Source of the DNA: Faecalibacterium prausnitzii | Lineage (GTDB): Bacteria > Bacillota > Clostridia > Oscillospirales > Ruminococcaceae | Assembly (NCBI RefSeq): GCF_003287495.1 | Contig: NZ_PRLE01000001.1 | Location: forward strand, 434,001-498,000 | Reading direction: 5' to 3' | Length of the DNA stretch: 64,000 nt | Part shown: one piece after another, positions 17,656 to 26,990 of the stretch | Layout: each line of letters starts with the position of its first letter | Numbering within the stretch: the first letter of the stretch is position 1 | Position numbers and translations under genes: made by a program | The notes under the pieces: generated by a model | Seen by the model: only the letters and a program-made list of their open reading frames with translations | Told to the model about the DNA's origin: nothing | Databases searched by the model: none

Positions 17656-18516
17656 TTACTGATAGAAGACCGCCGTGATCACCATGGTGACGAACGGTGC
17701 AATGAACATCACACTGTCAAAGCGGTCCAGGATGCCGCCATGGCCCGGGAAAATGGTGCCGTAATCCTTGATGCCGCACTGGCGCTTGACCACGCTGGCA
17801 AACAGGTCGCCATAAATGCCCAGCACCGCCGCCACACAGGCCAGCAGCGCAATGACAACGTACATCGAAACACCGATGTTGGAGCGGGTAAAGGCCTCCA
17901 TCCGGTCCGCCGCGATGGAATAAATGAGGGTCGCCGCCACGCCGAACACCATCGTGCCCAGCACGCCGCCAATGGCACCCTCCACGGTCTTTTTAGGGCT
18001 GACCACCGGGCAGAGCTTGTGCTTGCCGAACGCGCGGCCTGCAAAGTAGGCGCAGGTATCGCCGCCCCAGGCAAAGCAGAGGATGAGCAGGATGAAGAAG
18101 ACGGCGTCATAGCCGTACTCCTCCACAGGCAGCAGCTCCTTGAGCCGGATGAACGAGTAGAAGCAGAAGATCACAATGCCCGAAAACATCGCAAGGCCGC
18201 TGGCTTTCTGGTAGCTGATGGTCCCGTTGCGCACCACCAGATAGATGGCATAGAACAGCACCACCAGGAACGAGGCGGGCATGACCAGACGGCGGTAGAG
18301 CTCATAACTCGACAGCATGACCAGGAATGTGTATGGCACCAGAACCCCAAAGAGCGGCCAGCCCTGCTTCTCAAAACCGAGAGCCGCGTAAATTTCATGG
18401 AGGGCAATGAGGGTGATGGCCGTGATGACCAGATTAAAGATCAGGGTGTCAAACGTGAACAGAACGCCAATGAGGACGACGATGCCCACAACGGCTGTGA
18501 TGATTCTTGTTTTCAT
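17656..18516 (-). CDS. cdsA: phosphatidate cytidylyltransferase
   Basis: Makes CDP-diacylglycerol from phosphatidate and CTP for phospholipid synthesis. 286 residues with about eight membrane helices. The C-terminal signature KDYGTIFPGHGGILDRFDS, which holds the catalytic aspartates, is intact. The middle part has CFAWGGDTCAYFAGR. ATG 18516 follows GGAGAAAC. It is cotranscribed with uppS. Confidence 0.95.
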   Translation of the reverse strand: MKTRIITAVVGIVVLIGVLFTFDTLIFNLVITAITLIALHEIYAALGFEKQGWPLFGVLVPYTFLVMLSSYELYRRLVMPASFLVVLFYAIYLVVRNGTISYQKASGLAMFSGIVIFCFYSFIRLKELLPVEEYGYDAVFFILLILCFAWGGDTCAYFAGRAFGKHKLCPVVSPKKTVEGAIGGVLGTMVFGVAATLIYSIAADRMEAFTRSNIGVSMYVVIALLACVAAVLGIYGDLFASVVKRQCGIKDYGTIFPGHGGILDRFDSVMFIAPFVTMVITAVFYQ

Positions 18517-18560
18517 AGGGTTTTGTTTCTCCTTTGGAAATCTGCCGGGGCGGCTTTTGT

Positions 18561-19274
18561 TCAGATGCCGCCGAACCGACGGGAGCGCTTGTTGAATTCC
18601 GTGATGGCGGCGTCCAGGTCGTCGCGGGTGAAATCAGGCCAGAGAACATCCATCTCTACCAGCTCGGAATAGGCAGCCTGCCAGAGCATGAAGTTGGACA
18701 GCCGCTTCTCGCCCGAGGGACGGAGGATGAAATCCGGGTCTTTCTGGCCGGTGGTATACATGGCGTCCGACATCATCTCCTCGGTGATGTCCTCCGGCTG
18801 AAGTTCCCCGGCCTTGACTTTCTCGGCCAGCTGCCGGGCCGCCCGCACGATCTCCGGGCGGCCGCCGTAGTTGACGGCAATGTTCAGGGTCATGCCCGTC
18901 TTGTGAGCGGAGTCTTCCTCCAGCTCGTTCATCAGCTTCTGGAGCTTGGGATCCAGCGCGGCGCGGTCGCCCAGGAACTTGATGCGGATGTTGCGGTCCT
19001 TATAATTGAAGCCCTTGAGCAGGTACTCGCCAAACAGCTTCATGATGGCGCTGACTTCTTCCAGCGGGCGCTTCCAGTTTTCCGTCGAGAACGCGTAGAA
19101 ATACACCGACGAAACCCCCAGCTCCTCGCAGTAGTTGGCGATGTCCTGGAAGACGGCGGCGCCCTTTTTGTGCCCGGCCGTGCGGGGCAGGCCCCGCTGC
19201 TTGGCCCAGCGGCCGTTGCCGTCCATAATGATGCCGATAGACAGGCCCTCGGCAAATTCTTTGGGATGGTTCAT
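18561..19274 (-). CDS. uppS: undecaprenyl diphosphate synthase (isoprenyl transferase)
   Basis: Builds the C55 lipid carrier for cell wall and surface polysaccharide. 237 residues, with the cis-prenyltransferase signature IIMDGNGRWAKQRG near residue 15 holding the catalytic Asp. It also has AVNYGGRPEI, and DFILRPSGEKRLSNF at the C-terminal side. I chose ATG 19274 because AGGAGG stands 6 nt upstream. The open frame to 19355 runs over a terminator. The carrier made here would serve the capsule genes at 39-56 kb. Confidence 0.95.
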   Translation of the reverse strand: MNHPKEFAEGLSIGIIMDGNGRWAKQRGLPRTAGHKKGAAVFQDIANYCEELGVSSVYFYAFSTENWKRPLEEVSAIMKLFGEYLLKGFNYKDRNIRIKFLGDRAALDPKLQKLMNELEEDSAHKTGMTLNIAVNYGGRPEIVRAARQLAEKVKAGELQPEDITEEMMSDAMYTTGQKDPDFILRPSGEKRLSNFMLWQAAYSELVEMDVLWPDFTRDDLDAAITEFNKRSRRFGGI

Positions 19275-19323
19275 GAAAGATCCTCCTGCGTTTGTGGAGA
19301 GGGTCTCCCCTCCCCGGGTCTGG

Positions 19324-19360
19324 AAAAAAGTGCCGCGCACCTGTTCCAAGCGCACGGCAC
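19324..19360 (-). terminator. intrinsic terminator between frr and uppS
   Basis: On the minus strand an 11-bp stem (GTGCCGTGCGC / GTGCGCGGCAC, two G-U pairs) is followed by six T. It sits 28 bp after frr and only about 50 bp before the uppS start, with no evident promoter in between. Confidence 0.75.
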
Positions 19361-19387
19361 CTCCTGTTTTTCGTTTACCGCGGCCGA

Positions 19388-19942
19388 TCAGACGGACATG
19401 ATCTCTTTCTGCTTTTCTTCAACAGCGGCGTCAATGTTCTTGATATACTTGTCCGTCAGCTTCTGGACATCCTCTTCCATCGTCTTCTGGGTGTCCTCGG
19501 TCAGCTCACCGGTCTTCTTCATCACCTTGGCCTTGTCCATGGCCTCGCGGCGGACATTGCGGACAGCCACCTTGGCCTCCTCGCCCAGCTTGGAGACTTC
19601 CTTAGCCAGCTGCTTGCGGCGCTCCTCGTTGGGAGCCGGGAAGTTCAGGCGGATGGTCTGGCCGTCGTCAATGGGGGTGATGCCCACATCGCTGGCCATG
19701 ATGGCCTTGCTGATGGCGCGCAGCAGGCTGCGATCCCAGGGAGTAATGGTCAGGGTGCGGGCCTCGCTGACGGCCACGGATGCCACCTGCTGGATGGGAG
19801 TGGGCGCACCATAGTAATCCACGCTGACCTTATCCAGCACAGCGGGGTTTGCGCGGCCTGCACGCACAGCGGCCAGCTCACGGTTCAGATGCTCCACAGA
19901 GCTCTTCATTTTCTCTTCAAATGCCTTGGTGTTGCTGCTCAT
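19388..19942 (-). CDS. frr: ribosome recycling factor
   Basis: Splits post-termination ribosomes together with EF-G. 184 residues, all helical domain I plus small domain II. Landmarks are RAGRANPAVLDKV, YYGAPTPIQQVA, and RLNFPAPNEERRKQL. ATG 19942 follows AGGAGACT. It lies downstream of pyrH, the conserved pyrH-frr order. Confidence 0.97.
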   Translation of the reverse strand: MSSNTKAFEEKMKSSVEHLNRELAAVRAGRANPAVLDKVSVDYYGAPTPIQQVASVAVSEARTLTITPWDRSLLRAISKAIMASDVGITPIDDGQTIRLNFPAPNEERRKQLAKEVSKLGEEAKVAVRNVRREAMDKAKVMKKTGELTEDTQKTMEEDVQKLTDKYIKNIDAAVEEKQKEIMSV

Positions 19943-20021
19943 TGTCCTAGTCTCCTGTTTCTTATCATTAACCAGCCAAAGCGCGGCTGGTTCATTCTAT
20001 GATGGCGTTCGGGATATTATC

Positions 20022-20732
20022 TCAGCCCTCGTAGACCAGCGTCCCCACATTCTCGCCCTGCACGGCGCGGGCAATGTTGTCCGGGTCGGCCAGGTCAAAC
20101 ACGAGGATGGGGAGCTTGTTGTCCCGGCAGAGAGTGGCAGCCGTGCCGTCCATAACGGCCAACCGGTCTTCCAGCACCTTGGTAAAGGTCAGGGTATCGT
20201 ACTTCTTGGCGTCGGGGTACTTGTGGGGATCCTTATCGTAGACGCCATCCACCATGGTGGCCTTGAACATGATGTCCGCCGAGACCTCAACGGCACGCAG
20301 AGCCGTGGTGGTATCGGTGGAGAAGAACGGGTTGCCCGTGCCGCCGCCGAAAATGGCGATCTTGCCCTCCTCCATGGCGCGCAGAGCATCCTTGCGGGTA
20401 AAAGCCGGAGCCACCTGCGGCATGGTGATGGAGGTAAATACCTCGGTCTGCACACCCAGCTGCTCCAGCTTGTCGGAGACGGCCAGCGCGTTCATCACCG
20501 TTGCCAGCATCCCGATCTTATCGGCCAGGGTGCGCTCCATCTTGCCGCTGGAACGGCCGCGCCAGAAGTTGCCGCCGCCAACCACAATGCCGATCTGCAC
20601 GCCCAGCTCATGGGCTTTCTTCACGCCGCCGCAGATGGCGTCCATGGTGGGCTCATCAAAGCCCGTTCCTTTTTCGCCGCCCAGTGCTTCGCCGCTGATC
20701 TTAAGAAGGATACGCTGATATTTCAATGCCAT
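20022..20732 (-). CDS. pyrH: UMP kinase
   Basis: Phosphorylates UMP to UDP with ATP, a hexameric amino-acid-kinase-fold enzyme. 236 residues. KISGEALGG near residue 8 and VGGGNFWRGR are the phosphate-binding loops. GGTGNPFFSTDT and a C-terminal FDLADPDN complete the fold. ATG 20732 is chosen by homology, as the family starts a few residues before the first lysine strand. The Shine-Dalgarno (GGCGGTG) is modest. Confidence 0.96.
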   Translation of the reverse strand: MALKYQRILLKISGEALGGEKGTGFDEPTMDAICGGVKKAHELGVQIGIVVGGGNFWRGRSSGKMERTLADKIGMLATVMNALAVSDKLEQLGVQTEVFTSITMPQVAPAFTRKDALRAMEEGKIAIFGGGTGNPFFSTDTTTALRAVEVSADIMFKATMVDGVYDKDPHKYPDAKKYDTLTFTKVLEDRLAVMDGTAATLCRDNKLPILVFDLADPDNIARAVQGENVGTLVYEG

Positions 20733-20853
20733 AATCCAAACACCGCCTGTTCTATCTTCCGTCGGGGCATACCCCGGCATTTTTACTATAGTTTATTTTA
20801 CAATAAAACCTGCATAAAGTAAACAGGAAATCTGCGCGGGAATCCGGAAGCTT

Positions 20854-21549
20854 TTATGAACGGCTGCGCAGACCGCGCAGCAGCTGCTTCATTCCGGGCG
20901 GAATGCGGCGGCTTTCCACCGCTTTCTGGATGGCTTTGTTGTGGGTCCACAGATCCAGCCGCTTTTCTGTGAGCCACGGCAGCGCGGCATCCGGCTGTTT
21001 TGCCAGTGCCGTGGCAAAATACCATGCCCGCATCATATTGATATAGTATTCCGTGCTGCGCACATCGGCCACCCATTCCAGATATTCCGGCCGGAATGCA
21101 TCATCCAGATAATAGCGCATCAGCATCTCCATGCCATAGCGCACGGTGTATACATCACCCGAATCCAGCCAGCGGCGAATGGGCACCAGCAGCTCCTTCT
21201 TGTGCTTCGCAAACACTTTGGGGCAGAAGCAGTCGCAGGTGGCCCAGTTGTTGATGTAGGGCAGGAACGCTTCCGTTTCAGCCAGCGCCCTGTCGTAGTC
21301 CCGGATGAGCTCGATCAGGAACGCGTGGAGGTTGTTCTCTTCGTAGTATCCATGCGGCAGGGCCTGTAAAAACACCTCTGCCTGCGCTGTGCCCGCGAGC
21401 TGTTTTGCCAGCCTGCGCAGAGCCGGAACGCGCACGCCAATCACCGTTTCCGGCGGCACGGTGGGCATCAACGCACTGTGAAAGGTGCGGTATGTTTCAT
21501 CCTGCAAGGCAAACAGCTGCGCACGAATGATCTCTGCTTCCGGCTCCAT
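20854..21549 (-). CDS. AlkD-like DNA alkylation repair / HEAT-repeat protein
   Basis: 231-residue soluble helical protein. It shows the pattern of the DNA alkylation repair (AlkD) family: VIGVRVPALRRLAKQL at residues 37-52, then EENNLHAFLI, FLPYINNWATCDCF near 100, and MRAWYFATALAKQPD near 180. AlkD glycosylases remove N7- and N3-alkylated purines. The Trp and Asp positions around NNWATCD agree with this family, but glycosylase activity is inferred. Transcribed leftwards toward pyrH, with its own weak upstream region. Confidence 0.8.
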   Translation of the reverse strand: MEPEAEIIRAQLFALQDETYRTFHSALMPTVPPETVIGVRVPALRRLAKQLAGTAQAEVFLQALPHGYYEENNLHAFLIELIRDYDRALAETEAFLPYINNWATCDCFCPKVFAKHKKELLVPIRRWLDSGDVYTVRYGMEMLMRYYLDDAFRPEYLEWVADVRSTEYYINMMRAWYFATALAKQPDAALPWLTEKRLDLWTHNKAIQKAVESRRIPPGMKQLLRGLRSRS

Positions 21550-21652
21550 CCTCTCTACCTCCGTTCTTTTCTATTGTAGCAGAGCCGTATGGAAAAGCAA
21601 GGCCGTTCCGGAATTCTTTTCCGGTGCTTTAAGGAACACACAAAAATTGGGC

Positions 21653-21681
21653 TGGACATTTGCGCCGGAACATGCTATACT
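21653..21681 (+). promoter_or_regulatory. promoter of the tRNA-Gly gene
   Basis: TGGACA (21653-21658), exactly 17 bp, TATACT (21676-21681); transcription would begin just before the tRNA at 21695. Confidence 0.8.
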
Positions 21682-21694
21682 ATTCCCTGCAAAT

Positions 21695-21769
21695 GCGGGC
21701 ATCGTACATCGGCTAGTATATCAGCCTTCCAAGCTGAGGAGGTGGGTTCGATTCCCATTGCCCGCTCCA
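21695..21769 (+). tRNA. tRNA-Gly (anticodon TCC), CCA encoded
   Basis: Cloverleaf can be drawn: acceptor GCGGGCA / TGCCCGC, anticodon loop CCTTCCAAG with TCC, and T arm GGTGGGTTCGATTCCCATT with the usual TTCGA. The discriminator base T is followed by genomic CCA at 21767-21769. Monocistronic, with a consensus promoter before it and a hairpin terminator after it. Confidence 0.95.
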
Positions 21770-21773
21770 TGCA

Positions 21774-21812
21774 GAAAAGCACCGTGGCTCTTCGGAACCA
21801 CGGTGCTTTTGG
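21774..21812. terminator. bidirectional terminator after tRNA-Gly
   Basis: AAAAGCACCGTGG / CCACGGTGCTTTT stem with T-run on the plus strand. It also lies at the 3' side of the convergent beta-CASP gene. Confidence 0.85.
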
Positions 21813-21851
21813 TTTATCTTATTGTTTTCCCTATGATGATCTGGCTTGCCG

Positions 21852-23459
21852 TTATCGGTCCCACTTGTCGCACAGGGCGTTGATCTGGTCGGCAAACTTG
21901 GCCAGGTCCTTGTTGGCACCGCCCTCGTTGTGCTCGATGACGCGGAGCAGCCGCTTACCGGCGTTGACCAGCCGCTGGAAGACGGTGGCGGCACGGCTTG
22001 CACTCTCGCCGAGCCGATGCTCAATGTGGACACGATTGCCCTCCTTGATGCAGACAGCGCCCTCGGCCCCGATGCCCCACTGCTCGCCGTTGTAGGGTGC
22101 GCTGGCCGTGAAGCCCTGCTCTTTCAGGGTCTGGGCGAAGATGTCCTCCACCTCATCGTTGCCGTGGACGATGAACACCCGCTTGGGCTTGGGCTCAAAG
22201 GAGTTGACCCAGCGGAGCAGACCGTCCTTGTCCGCGTGGCCGGAGAGGCCGGTCAGCTGGCAGATGTCCGCCTGCACCTCGATGGTCTCGCCGAAAAGCT
22301 TGACGGTGGTGGCCCCATCTATTAAGGTGCGGCCCAGAGTACCCACGGCCTGATAACCCACGAAGAGGATGGTGCATTCCGGCCGCCAGAGGTTATGCTT
22401 GAGGTGGTGGCGGATACGGCCCGCCTCGCACATGCCGCTGGCCGAAAGGATGACTTTGGGCACCGGGTCGGCGTTGATCATCCGGGATTCGTCACTGGTG
22501 ATGCTGACCCGCAGCCCCGGGAACTGGATCGGATTGATGTTGGCGTCCAGCAACGCCCGGGTCTCGGTATCGTAGCATTCTTCATCCGTGTTTTGGAAAA
22601 TGCGGGTGGCCTCAATGGCCAGCGGGCTGTCGATGTAGACCGGGAAGTTTCCGTGGCCGGTGACAAGACCTTTTTCCTTGATCTCCCGGATGAAGTAGAG
22701 CAGCTCCTGGGTGCGGCCCACCGCAAAGCTGGGGATGACCACATTGCCGCCCCGGTCGAACGTCCGCTGCAAAATCTTGCTCAGCTCCGCCACATAATCG
22801 GGCTTGGGACCGTGGAGGCGGTCGCCGTAAGTGGATTCCATCACCACATAGTCGGCGTCCGTGATGTAGGCCGGGTCCTTGATGAGGGGCTGGTTGGTGT
22901 TGCCGATATCCCCCGAGAAGACCAGCTTGGTGGTGCTGCCGTTTTCCGTGACCCAGATCTCGATGCTGGAGGAGCCCAGCAAATGGCCCACGTCCACAAA
23001 GCGGATCTCCAGCCCGGGGGCCAGCTCCACTTTCGTCTCATAATCCACGCCGATGAACAGCTTCATGGCCGCTTCGGCGTCCTGCACCGTGTACATCGGC
23101 TCAACCGGGGCGTCACCGGCACGCTTTGCCTTGCGGTTTTTCCACTCAGCTTCAAATTCCTGAATGTGCGCCGAGTCCCGCAGCATAATGTCGCACAGCT
23201 CCGTGGTCGGCTTGGTGGCGTAAATTTTACCCCGGAAGCCGTTGCGCACCAGCAATGGCAGCAGGCCGGTATGGTCGATGTGGGCATGCGTCGCCAGCAC
23301 ACCGTCGATCTCACCTGGGGCCACCGGGATGGGCTGGTTCTCGTAGATGTCCTTGCCCTGTTCCATGCCGCAGTCGATCAGGTAGCGCTGCCCGGCTGCT
23401 TCCAGCAGTGTACAGCTGCCTGTTACCTCATGGTTCGCACCCAAAAATGTCAGTTTCAT
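21852..23459 (-). CDS. metallo-beta-lactamase/beta-CASP family RNase (CPSF73-like)
   Basis: 535-residue soluble enzyme. It begins MKLTFLGANHEVTGSC with zinc motif THAHIDHTG near residue 58. The beta-CASP insert has IPSFAVGRTQELLYFI, and the RMMBL zinc segment has GLSGHADKDGLLRW near 410. This family, common in bacteria and archaea, acts as endo- or 5'-exoribonuclease. The C-terminal 80 residues (ASRAATVFQRLVN, ending CDKWDR) form an extra helical tail. Start ATG 23459 follows GGGAGGTG. It is monocistronic with an extended -10 promoter. Confidence 0.88.
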   Translation of the reverse strand: MKLTFLGANHEVTGSCTLLEAAGQRYLIDCGMEQGKDIYENQPIPVAPGEIDGVLATHAHIDHTGLLPLLVRNGFRGKIYATKPTTELCDIMLRDSAHIQEFEAEWKNRKAKRAGDAPVEPMYTVQDAEAAMKLFIGVDYETKVELAPGLEIRFVDVGHLLGSSSIEIWVTENGSTTKLVFSGDIGNTNQPLIKDPAYITDADYVVMESTYGDRLHGPKPDYVAELSKILQRTFDRGGNVVIPSFAVGRTQELLYFIREIKEKGLVTGHGNFPVYIDSPLAIEATRIFQNTDEECYDTETRALLDANINPIQFPGLRVSITSDESRMINADPVPKVILSASGMCEAGRIRHHLKHNLWRPECTILFVGYQAVGTLGRTLIDGATTVKLFGETIEVQADICQLTGLSGHADKDGLLRWVNSFEPKPKRVFIVHGNDEVEDIFAQTLKEQGFTASAPYNGEQWGIGAEGAVCIKEGNRVHIEHRLGESASRAATVFQRLVNAGKRLLRVIEHNEGGANKDLAKFADQINALCDKWDR

Positions 23460-23495
23460 AAACACACCTCCCGGTACGGTTTGGATTCCAGCCCA

Positions 23496-23504
23496 ATTAT
23501 ACCA
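23496..23504 (-). promoter_or_regulatory. extended -10 promoter of the beta-CASP gene
   Basis: TGGTATAAT on the minus strand (TGnTATAAT form), about 40 bp before the start codon. No clear -35 is visible. Confidence 0.55.
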
Positions 23505-23586
23505 CATTCGTCGGTTGTCTTCTGCCCAAATCGCAGCGTGTTTCTCGGGCAAAACGCCGAAACCTTGAAAAATTTTTTAGACAATC

Positions 23587-23616
23587 TTGACAAACCACCC
23601 TGAATTGCGATAAACT
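23587..23616 (+). promoter_or_regulatory. promoter of typA
   Basis: Consensus TTGACA (23587-23592), 18 bp, TAAACT (23611-23616). Confidence 0.65.
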
Positions 23617-23670
23617 GAAAAATGTATGACGTAACTTCTACACAAGATTCAAAATAGAGAGGTTGTTTTT

Positions 23671-25494
23671 ATGGTTCGTAACGATTTGCGCAACGTTGCC
23701 ATTATCGCTCACGTTGACCACGGCAAAACCACTCTGGTGGACGCAATGCTGCATCAGAGCGGTGCATTCCGTGATAACCAGGTTGTCGCCGAGCGTGTCA
23801 TGGACAGCGGCGATATCGAGCGTGAGCGCGGCATTACCATTCTGGCCAAGAACTGCTCCTGCACCTACAAGGGCGTCAAGATTAACATTGTTGATACCCC
23901 GGGCCACGCCGACTTTGGCGGCGAGGTGGAGCGCGTGCTGAAGATGGTCAACGGCGTTCTGCTGCTGGTGGACGCTGCCGAGGGCTGCATGCCCCAGACC
24001 CGTTTCGTGCTGCAGAAGGCCCTGCAGCAGAACCTGAGCCTGGTGGTGGCCATCAATAAGATTGACCGTCCTGATGCCCGCATTAAGGAAGTCATCGACG
24101 AAGTGCTCTACCTGCTGATGGATCTGGGCGCTACCGATGAGCAGCTGGACTGCCCCATGCTGTTCTGCTGCGGCCGTCAGGGCACTGCCAGCCTGGATCC
24201 GGATGTCCCCGGCACCGATCTGGTCCCCCTGTTCGATACCCTGCTGAGCACCATCAAGCCGCCTGAGGGCGACCCCGCGGCTCCGTTCCAGATGCTGGTG
24301 TCCTCCGTGGACTACAACGAGTTCGTCGGCCGCATTGGCATTGGCCGCATCCAGAACGGCGTGGCCAAGGTGGGCGAGGAAGTCGTCGTCTGCGACTGGC
24401 ACAACCCCGACCTGAAGATGCGTGGCCGCCTGACCAAGCTGTATGACTTCCAGGCCAACGGCCGTCAGCCCTGCGACAACATCACCGCAGGCGATATCGT
24501 CGCATTCTCCGGCCTGCCCGATGTCACCATCGGTAACACCCTGTGCAGCCCCTCCCAGGTGGAGCCGCTGCCCTTTGTCAAGATCAACGACCCGACCGTT
24601 GAGATGACGTTCTCTGTCAACGACAGCCCCCTGGCTGGCCGTGAGGGCAAGTTCGTCACCAGCCGTCAGATCCGTGACCGCCTGCAGAAAGAGCTGCTGA
24701 AAGACGTTGCTCTGAAAGTGGAAGACTCTGCCACCACCGATTCGTTCCGTGTCATGGGCCGTGGCGAGATGCACCTGTCCATCCTCATCGAGACCATGCG
24801 CCGTGAGGGTTATGAGCTGCAGGTCTCTCCCCCGCATGTTCTGACCAAGATCATCGACGGCAAGACCTACGAGCCTATGGAGCACGTTGTCATCGACGTC
24901 CCGTCCCAGTATCAGGGCGCTGTCATGACCGGCCTGGGCCAGCGCAAGGCCATCCTGCAGCAGATGGAGTCCCTGGGCACCGACCGTGTCCGCCTGGAGT
25001 TCCGGATGCCCAGCCGCGGCCTGTTCGGCTACCGCAACCAGTTCCTGACCGATACCCACGGCGAGGGCATCCTCAACCAGATCTTCGACGGCTATGACGT
25101 CTGGGCTGGCATGATCGCCAACCGCTCCACCGGTTCTCTGGTCAGCTTTGAGACCGGCGAGGCTGTCACCTACGGCCTGTTCAACGCACAGCAGCGTGGT
25201 ACTCTGCTGGTGGGCGCTGGCGAAAAGGTCTACGAGGGCATGGTCATCGGCTACACCGCTTCCGGCGAGGATGTGGATGTCAACGTCTGCAAGACCAAGC
25301 ACCTGACCAATACCCGTGCTTCCGGCTCTGACGACGCTCTGCGCCTCATCCCCATCAGCAAGCTGAGCCTGGAGGGCTGCCTGGAGTTCCTGGCACCTGA
25401 CGAGCTGCTGGAGGTCACCCCGGAGAACCTGCGCATCCGCAAGCAGATCCTGAACCACGAGCAGCGCATGAAAGCCAAGAGCAAGCTGAAGTAA
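23671..25494 (+). CDS. typA: translational GTPase TypA/BipA
   Basis: Ribosome-binding GTPase of 607 residues used in ribosome assembly and stress. G1 is AHVDHGKTT at residue 14, G3 is [10 protein letters not shown] near 73, and G4 is NKIDRPDA near 127. The BipA-specific C-terminal domain is complete ([17 protein letters not shown] and later [15 protein letters not shown]). ATG 23671 follows GAGAGG. Single gene between its promoter and a strong hairpin terminator. Confidence 0.97.
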   Translation: MVRNDLRNVAIIAHVDHGKTTLVDAMLHQSGAFRDNQVVAERVMDSGDIERERGITILAKNCSCTYKGVKINIVDTPGHADFGGEVERVLKMVNGVLLLVDAAEGCMPQTRFVLQKALQQNLSLVVAINKIDRPDARIKEVIDEVLYLLMDLGATDEQLDCPMLFCCGRQGTASLDPDVPGTDLVPLFDTLLSTIKPPEGDPAAPFQMLVSSVDYNEFVGRIGIGRIQNGVAKVGEEVVVCDWHNPDLKMRGRLTKLYDFQANGRQPCDNITAGDIVAFSGLPDVTIGNTLCSPSQVEPLPFVKINDPTVEMTFSVNDSPLAGREGKFVTSRQIRDRLQKELLKDVALKVEDSATTDSFRVMGRGEMHLSILIETMRREGYELQVSPPHVLTKIIDGKTYEPMEHVVIDVPSQYQGAVMTGLGQRKAILQQMESLGTDRVRLEFRMPSRGLFGYRNQFLTDTHGEGILNQIFDGYDVWAGMIANRSTGSLVSFETGEAVTYGLFNAQQRGTLLVGAGEKVYEGMVIGYTASGEDVDVNVCKTKHLTNTRASGSDDALRLIPISKLSLEGCLEFLAPDELLEVTPENLRIRKQILNHEQRMKAKSKLK

Positions 25495-25520
25495 GCTGCC
25501 GCGTTAAAATCAAATCGTAC

Positions 25521-25565
25521 AAAATCCCCGATGTTCTCACAACCGAGAGCATCGGGGATTTTTGT
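25521..25565. terminator. bidirectional terminator after typA
   Basis: AAAATCCCCGATG / CATCGGGGATTTTT around a 16-base loop, between convergent genes. Confidence 0.85.
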
Positions 25566-25584
25566 TTGTTCCAATCACAAATTT

Positions 25585-26613
25585 TCAGTTCACCGCGTAC
25601 GCGCTGCCCAGGGTCCAGGCATTGGTGGAGGCATACTTGGCGTGGTTGCGCAGGTAGGTGACCCAGGCACCGTAGCCGTTGCCCGCCGAGAAGTGGACGC
25701 CGTCCGGGGCGGCCAGCACCTCTTTCAGGTTGCCCTCACCGTCTGCCATCGCCTCCCACAGGTCCAGATAAACGCAGCCTTTCTGCGCTGCCAGCTGGGC
25801 CAGCTGCTCATTCACCGAGCGGAGGACATCACTGGCGAGGCCCGGCTTTTCGGCCGCGGCTTCCGGCCGTACCGGCGGGATGGACTGCACATAGATCACG
25901 CAGTCGTCCCCCAATGCCTGCCGCAGCAGGTCCAGCATCTGGCCGTAATAGGCCAGGAAGCGGTCTGCCGCCCCCAGTGTGGTCAGGGTGTTGGTGCCCA
26001 GCAGGAGATACAGCTTTTTGGGCCGCGCGGCTGCCAGCACATCCAGCGCCACTTCCTGCCCGCGCACACTGCTCTTGACAGCGCTCCGGTTGACGATGGC
26101 ATCCGGGCCAACACCTGTGTAGCCGCAGATGAGCGCCCCGCCCAGGTTGATGCTGTAGTCCGAAAAGCCGACCGTCAGGCTGTCGCCCAGGAACGCGGCA
26201 TCCGAGAAGTAGCTCAGGTCCACCTGTCCGCAGCCGGGCTGGCGGATCACGCTGCTGTCATAGGCTTTGACGTGATATGCCCCTGCCGTCTGCCGGGCCG
26301 GGCCAAACTGCTCCAGTGTCACCGCCGTACCGCCGCCTGCGTTGGCTGTGGCACTGCTGTCACCGTTGGCCGTGGCGCTGTCCGCGCCGGCACTGCCCTG
26401 CATGGGCAGCGGAGCCAGAATGTTCTGCGCCGTGCCTGCCGTGGCCGTCTGCTCTGCCTCGTCCTGATGCTTCTGGCCATTTTCCAGAATGGCTGTAATG
26501 GCAAACGACAAGATCAAAATGGCCGCAATAACTCCCAGCAGCCGCAGTTTGCCGCCTGCGCCGCCCCGCTGCCCATGGCCGCGGGTAGCATGATACTCAT
26601 GTGAAATGCCCAT
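25585..26613 (-). CDS. membrane-anchored SGNH/GDSL-type hydrolase
   Basis: 342 residues. Residues 1-22 are basic and Gly-rich, a membrane segment spans about 24-43 (LRLLGVIAAILILSFAITAI), and an Ala/Thr/Gly-rich linker runs to about 110. The catalytic domain has the SGNH blocks AFLGDSLTVGFSD near 150 (nucleophile Ser), the GTNTLT block near 213 in the place of block III, and DGVHFSAGNGY near 315 (Asp/His pair). It acts outside the membrane, probably deacylating a carbohydrate or wall component. The exact substrate is unknown. Ribosome binding site GGCGGA is modest. Confidence 0.8.
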   Translation of the reverse strand: MGISHEYHATRGHGQRGGAGGKLRLLGVIAAILILSFAITAILENGQKHQDEAEQTATAGTAQNILAPLPMQGSAGADSATANGDSSATANAGGGTAVTLEQFGPARQTAGAYHVKAYDSSVIRQPGCGQVDLSYFSDAAFLGDSLTVGFSDYSINLGGALICGYTGVGPDAIVNRSAVKSSVRGQEVALDVLAAARPKKLYLLLGTNTLTTLGAADRFLAYYGQMLDLLRQALGDDCVIYVQSIPPVRPEAAAEKPGLASDVLRSVNEQLAQLAAQKGCVYLDLWEAMADGEGNLKEVLAAPDGVHFSAGNGYGAWVTYLRNHAKYASTNAWTLGSAYAVN

Positions 26614-26766
26614 CGTCTTTTTCCGCCCTCGTTTTCTTCCAGTTCTTTTCTTTATAATACGGGTATTCTGCCCGGAAAATTGCGTGTTATCCGCCGCGCA
26701 GCCATTTTTCAGACTGTGCGGGTTTTATTGTAGCATAATTTTTTTGCCCATGCAACCAATTAGGGC

Positions 26767-26795
26767 TTGCATACAACAGGCAAAACGGTTACAAT
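26767..26795 (+). promoter_or_regulatory. promoter of the phosphofructokinase pair
   Basis: TTGCAT (26767-26772), 17 bp, TACAAT (26790-26795). It leaves a leader of about 190 nt in the 377-bp gap before the first pfk. I see no riboswitch core in that leader. Confidence 0.65.
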
Positions 26796-26990
26796 AGAAA
26801 TGTGACAGTTTTGTGCCTATTTCTTGAAGTGCATTCACATGCTGTCACCATTTTTGTACTACTTGCAGCCGTTGGTTCACCATTCCCGCCGCGACACGCA
26901 GTGCAGGGCGTATCGCACACCATGCGGGAGCCGCGCGGAAAGCGGCTGCGGAAGTAGAAATTTTTTCGGATCGGTAAGAAGGAGGTTTTC

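Noticed and set aside
26614-26990. 377-bp gap before pfk as a riboswitch
   Set aside because: A promoter is clear, but no conserved aptamer core or terminator/antiterminator pair was found by eye.
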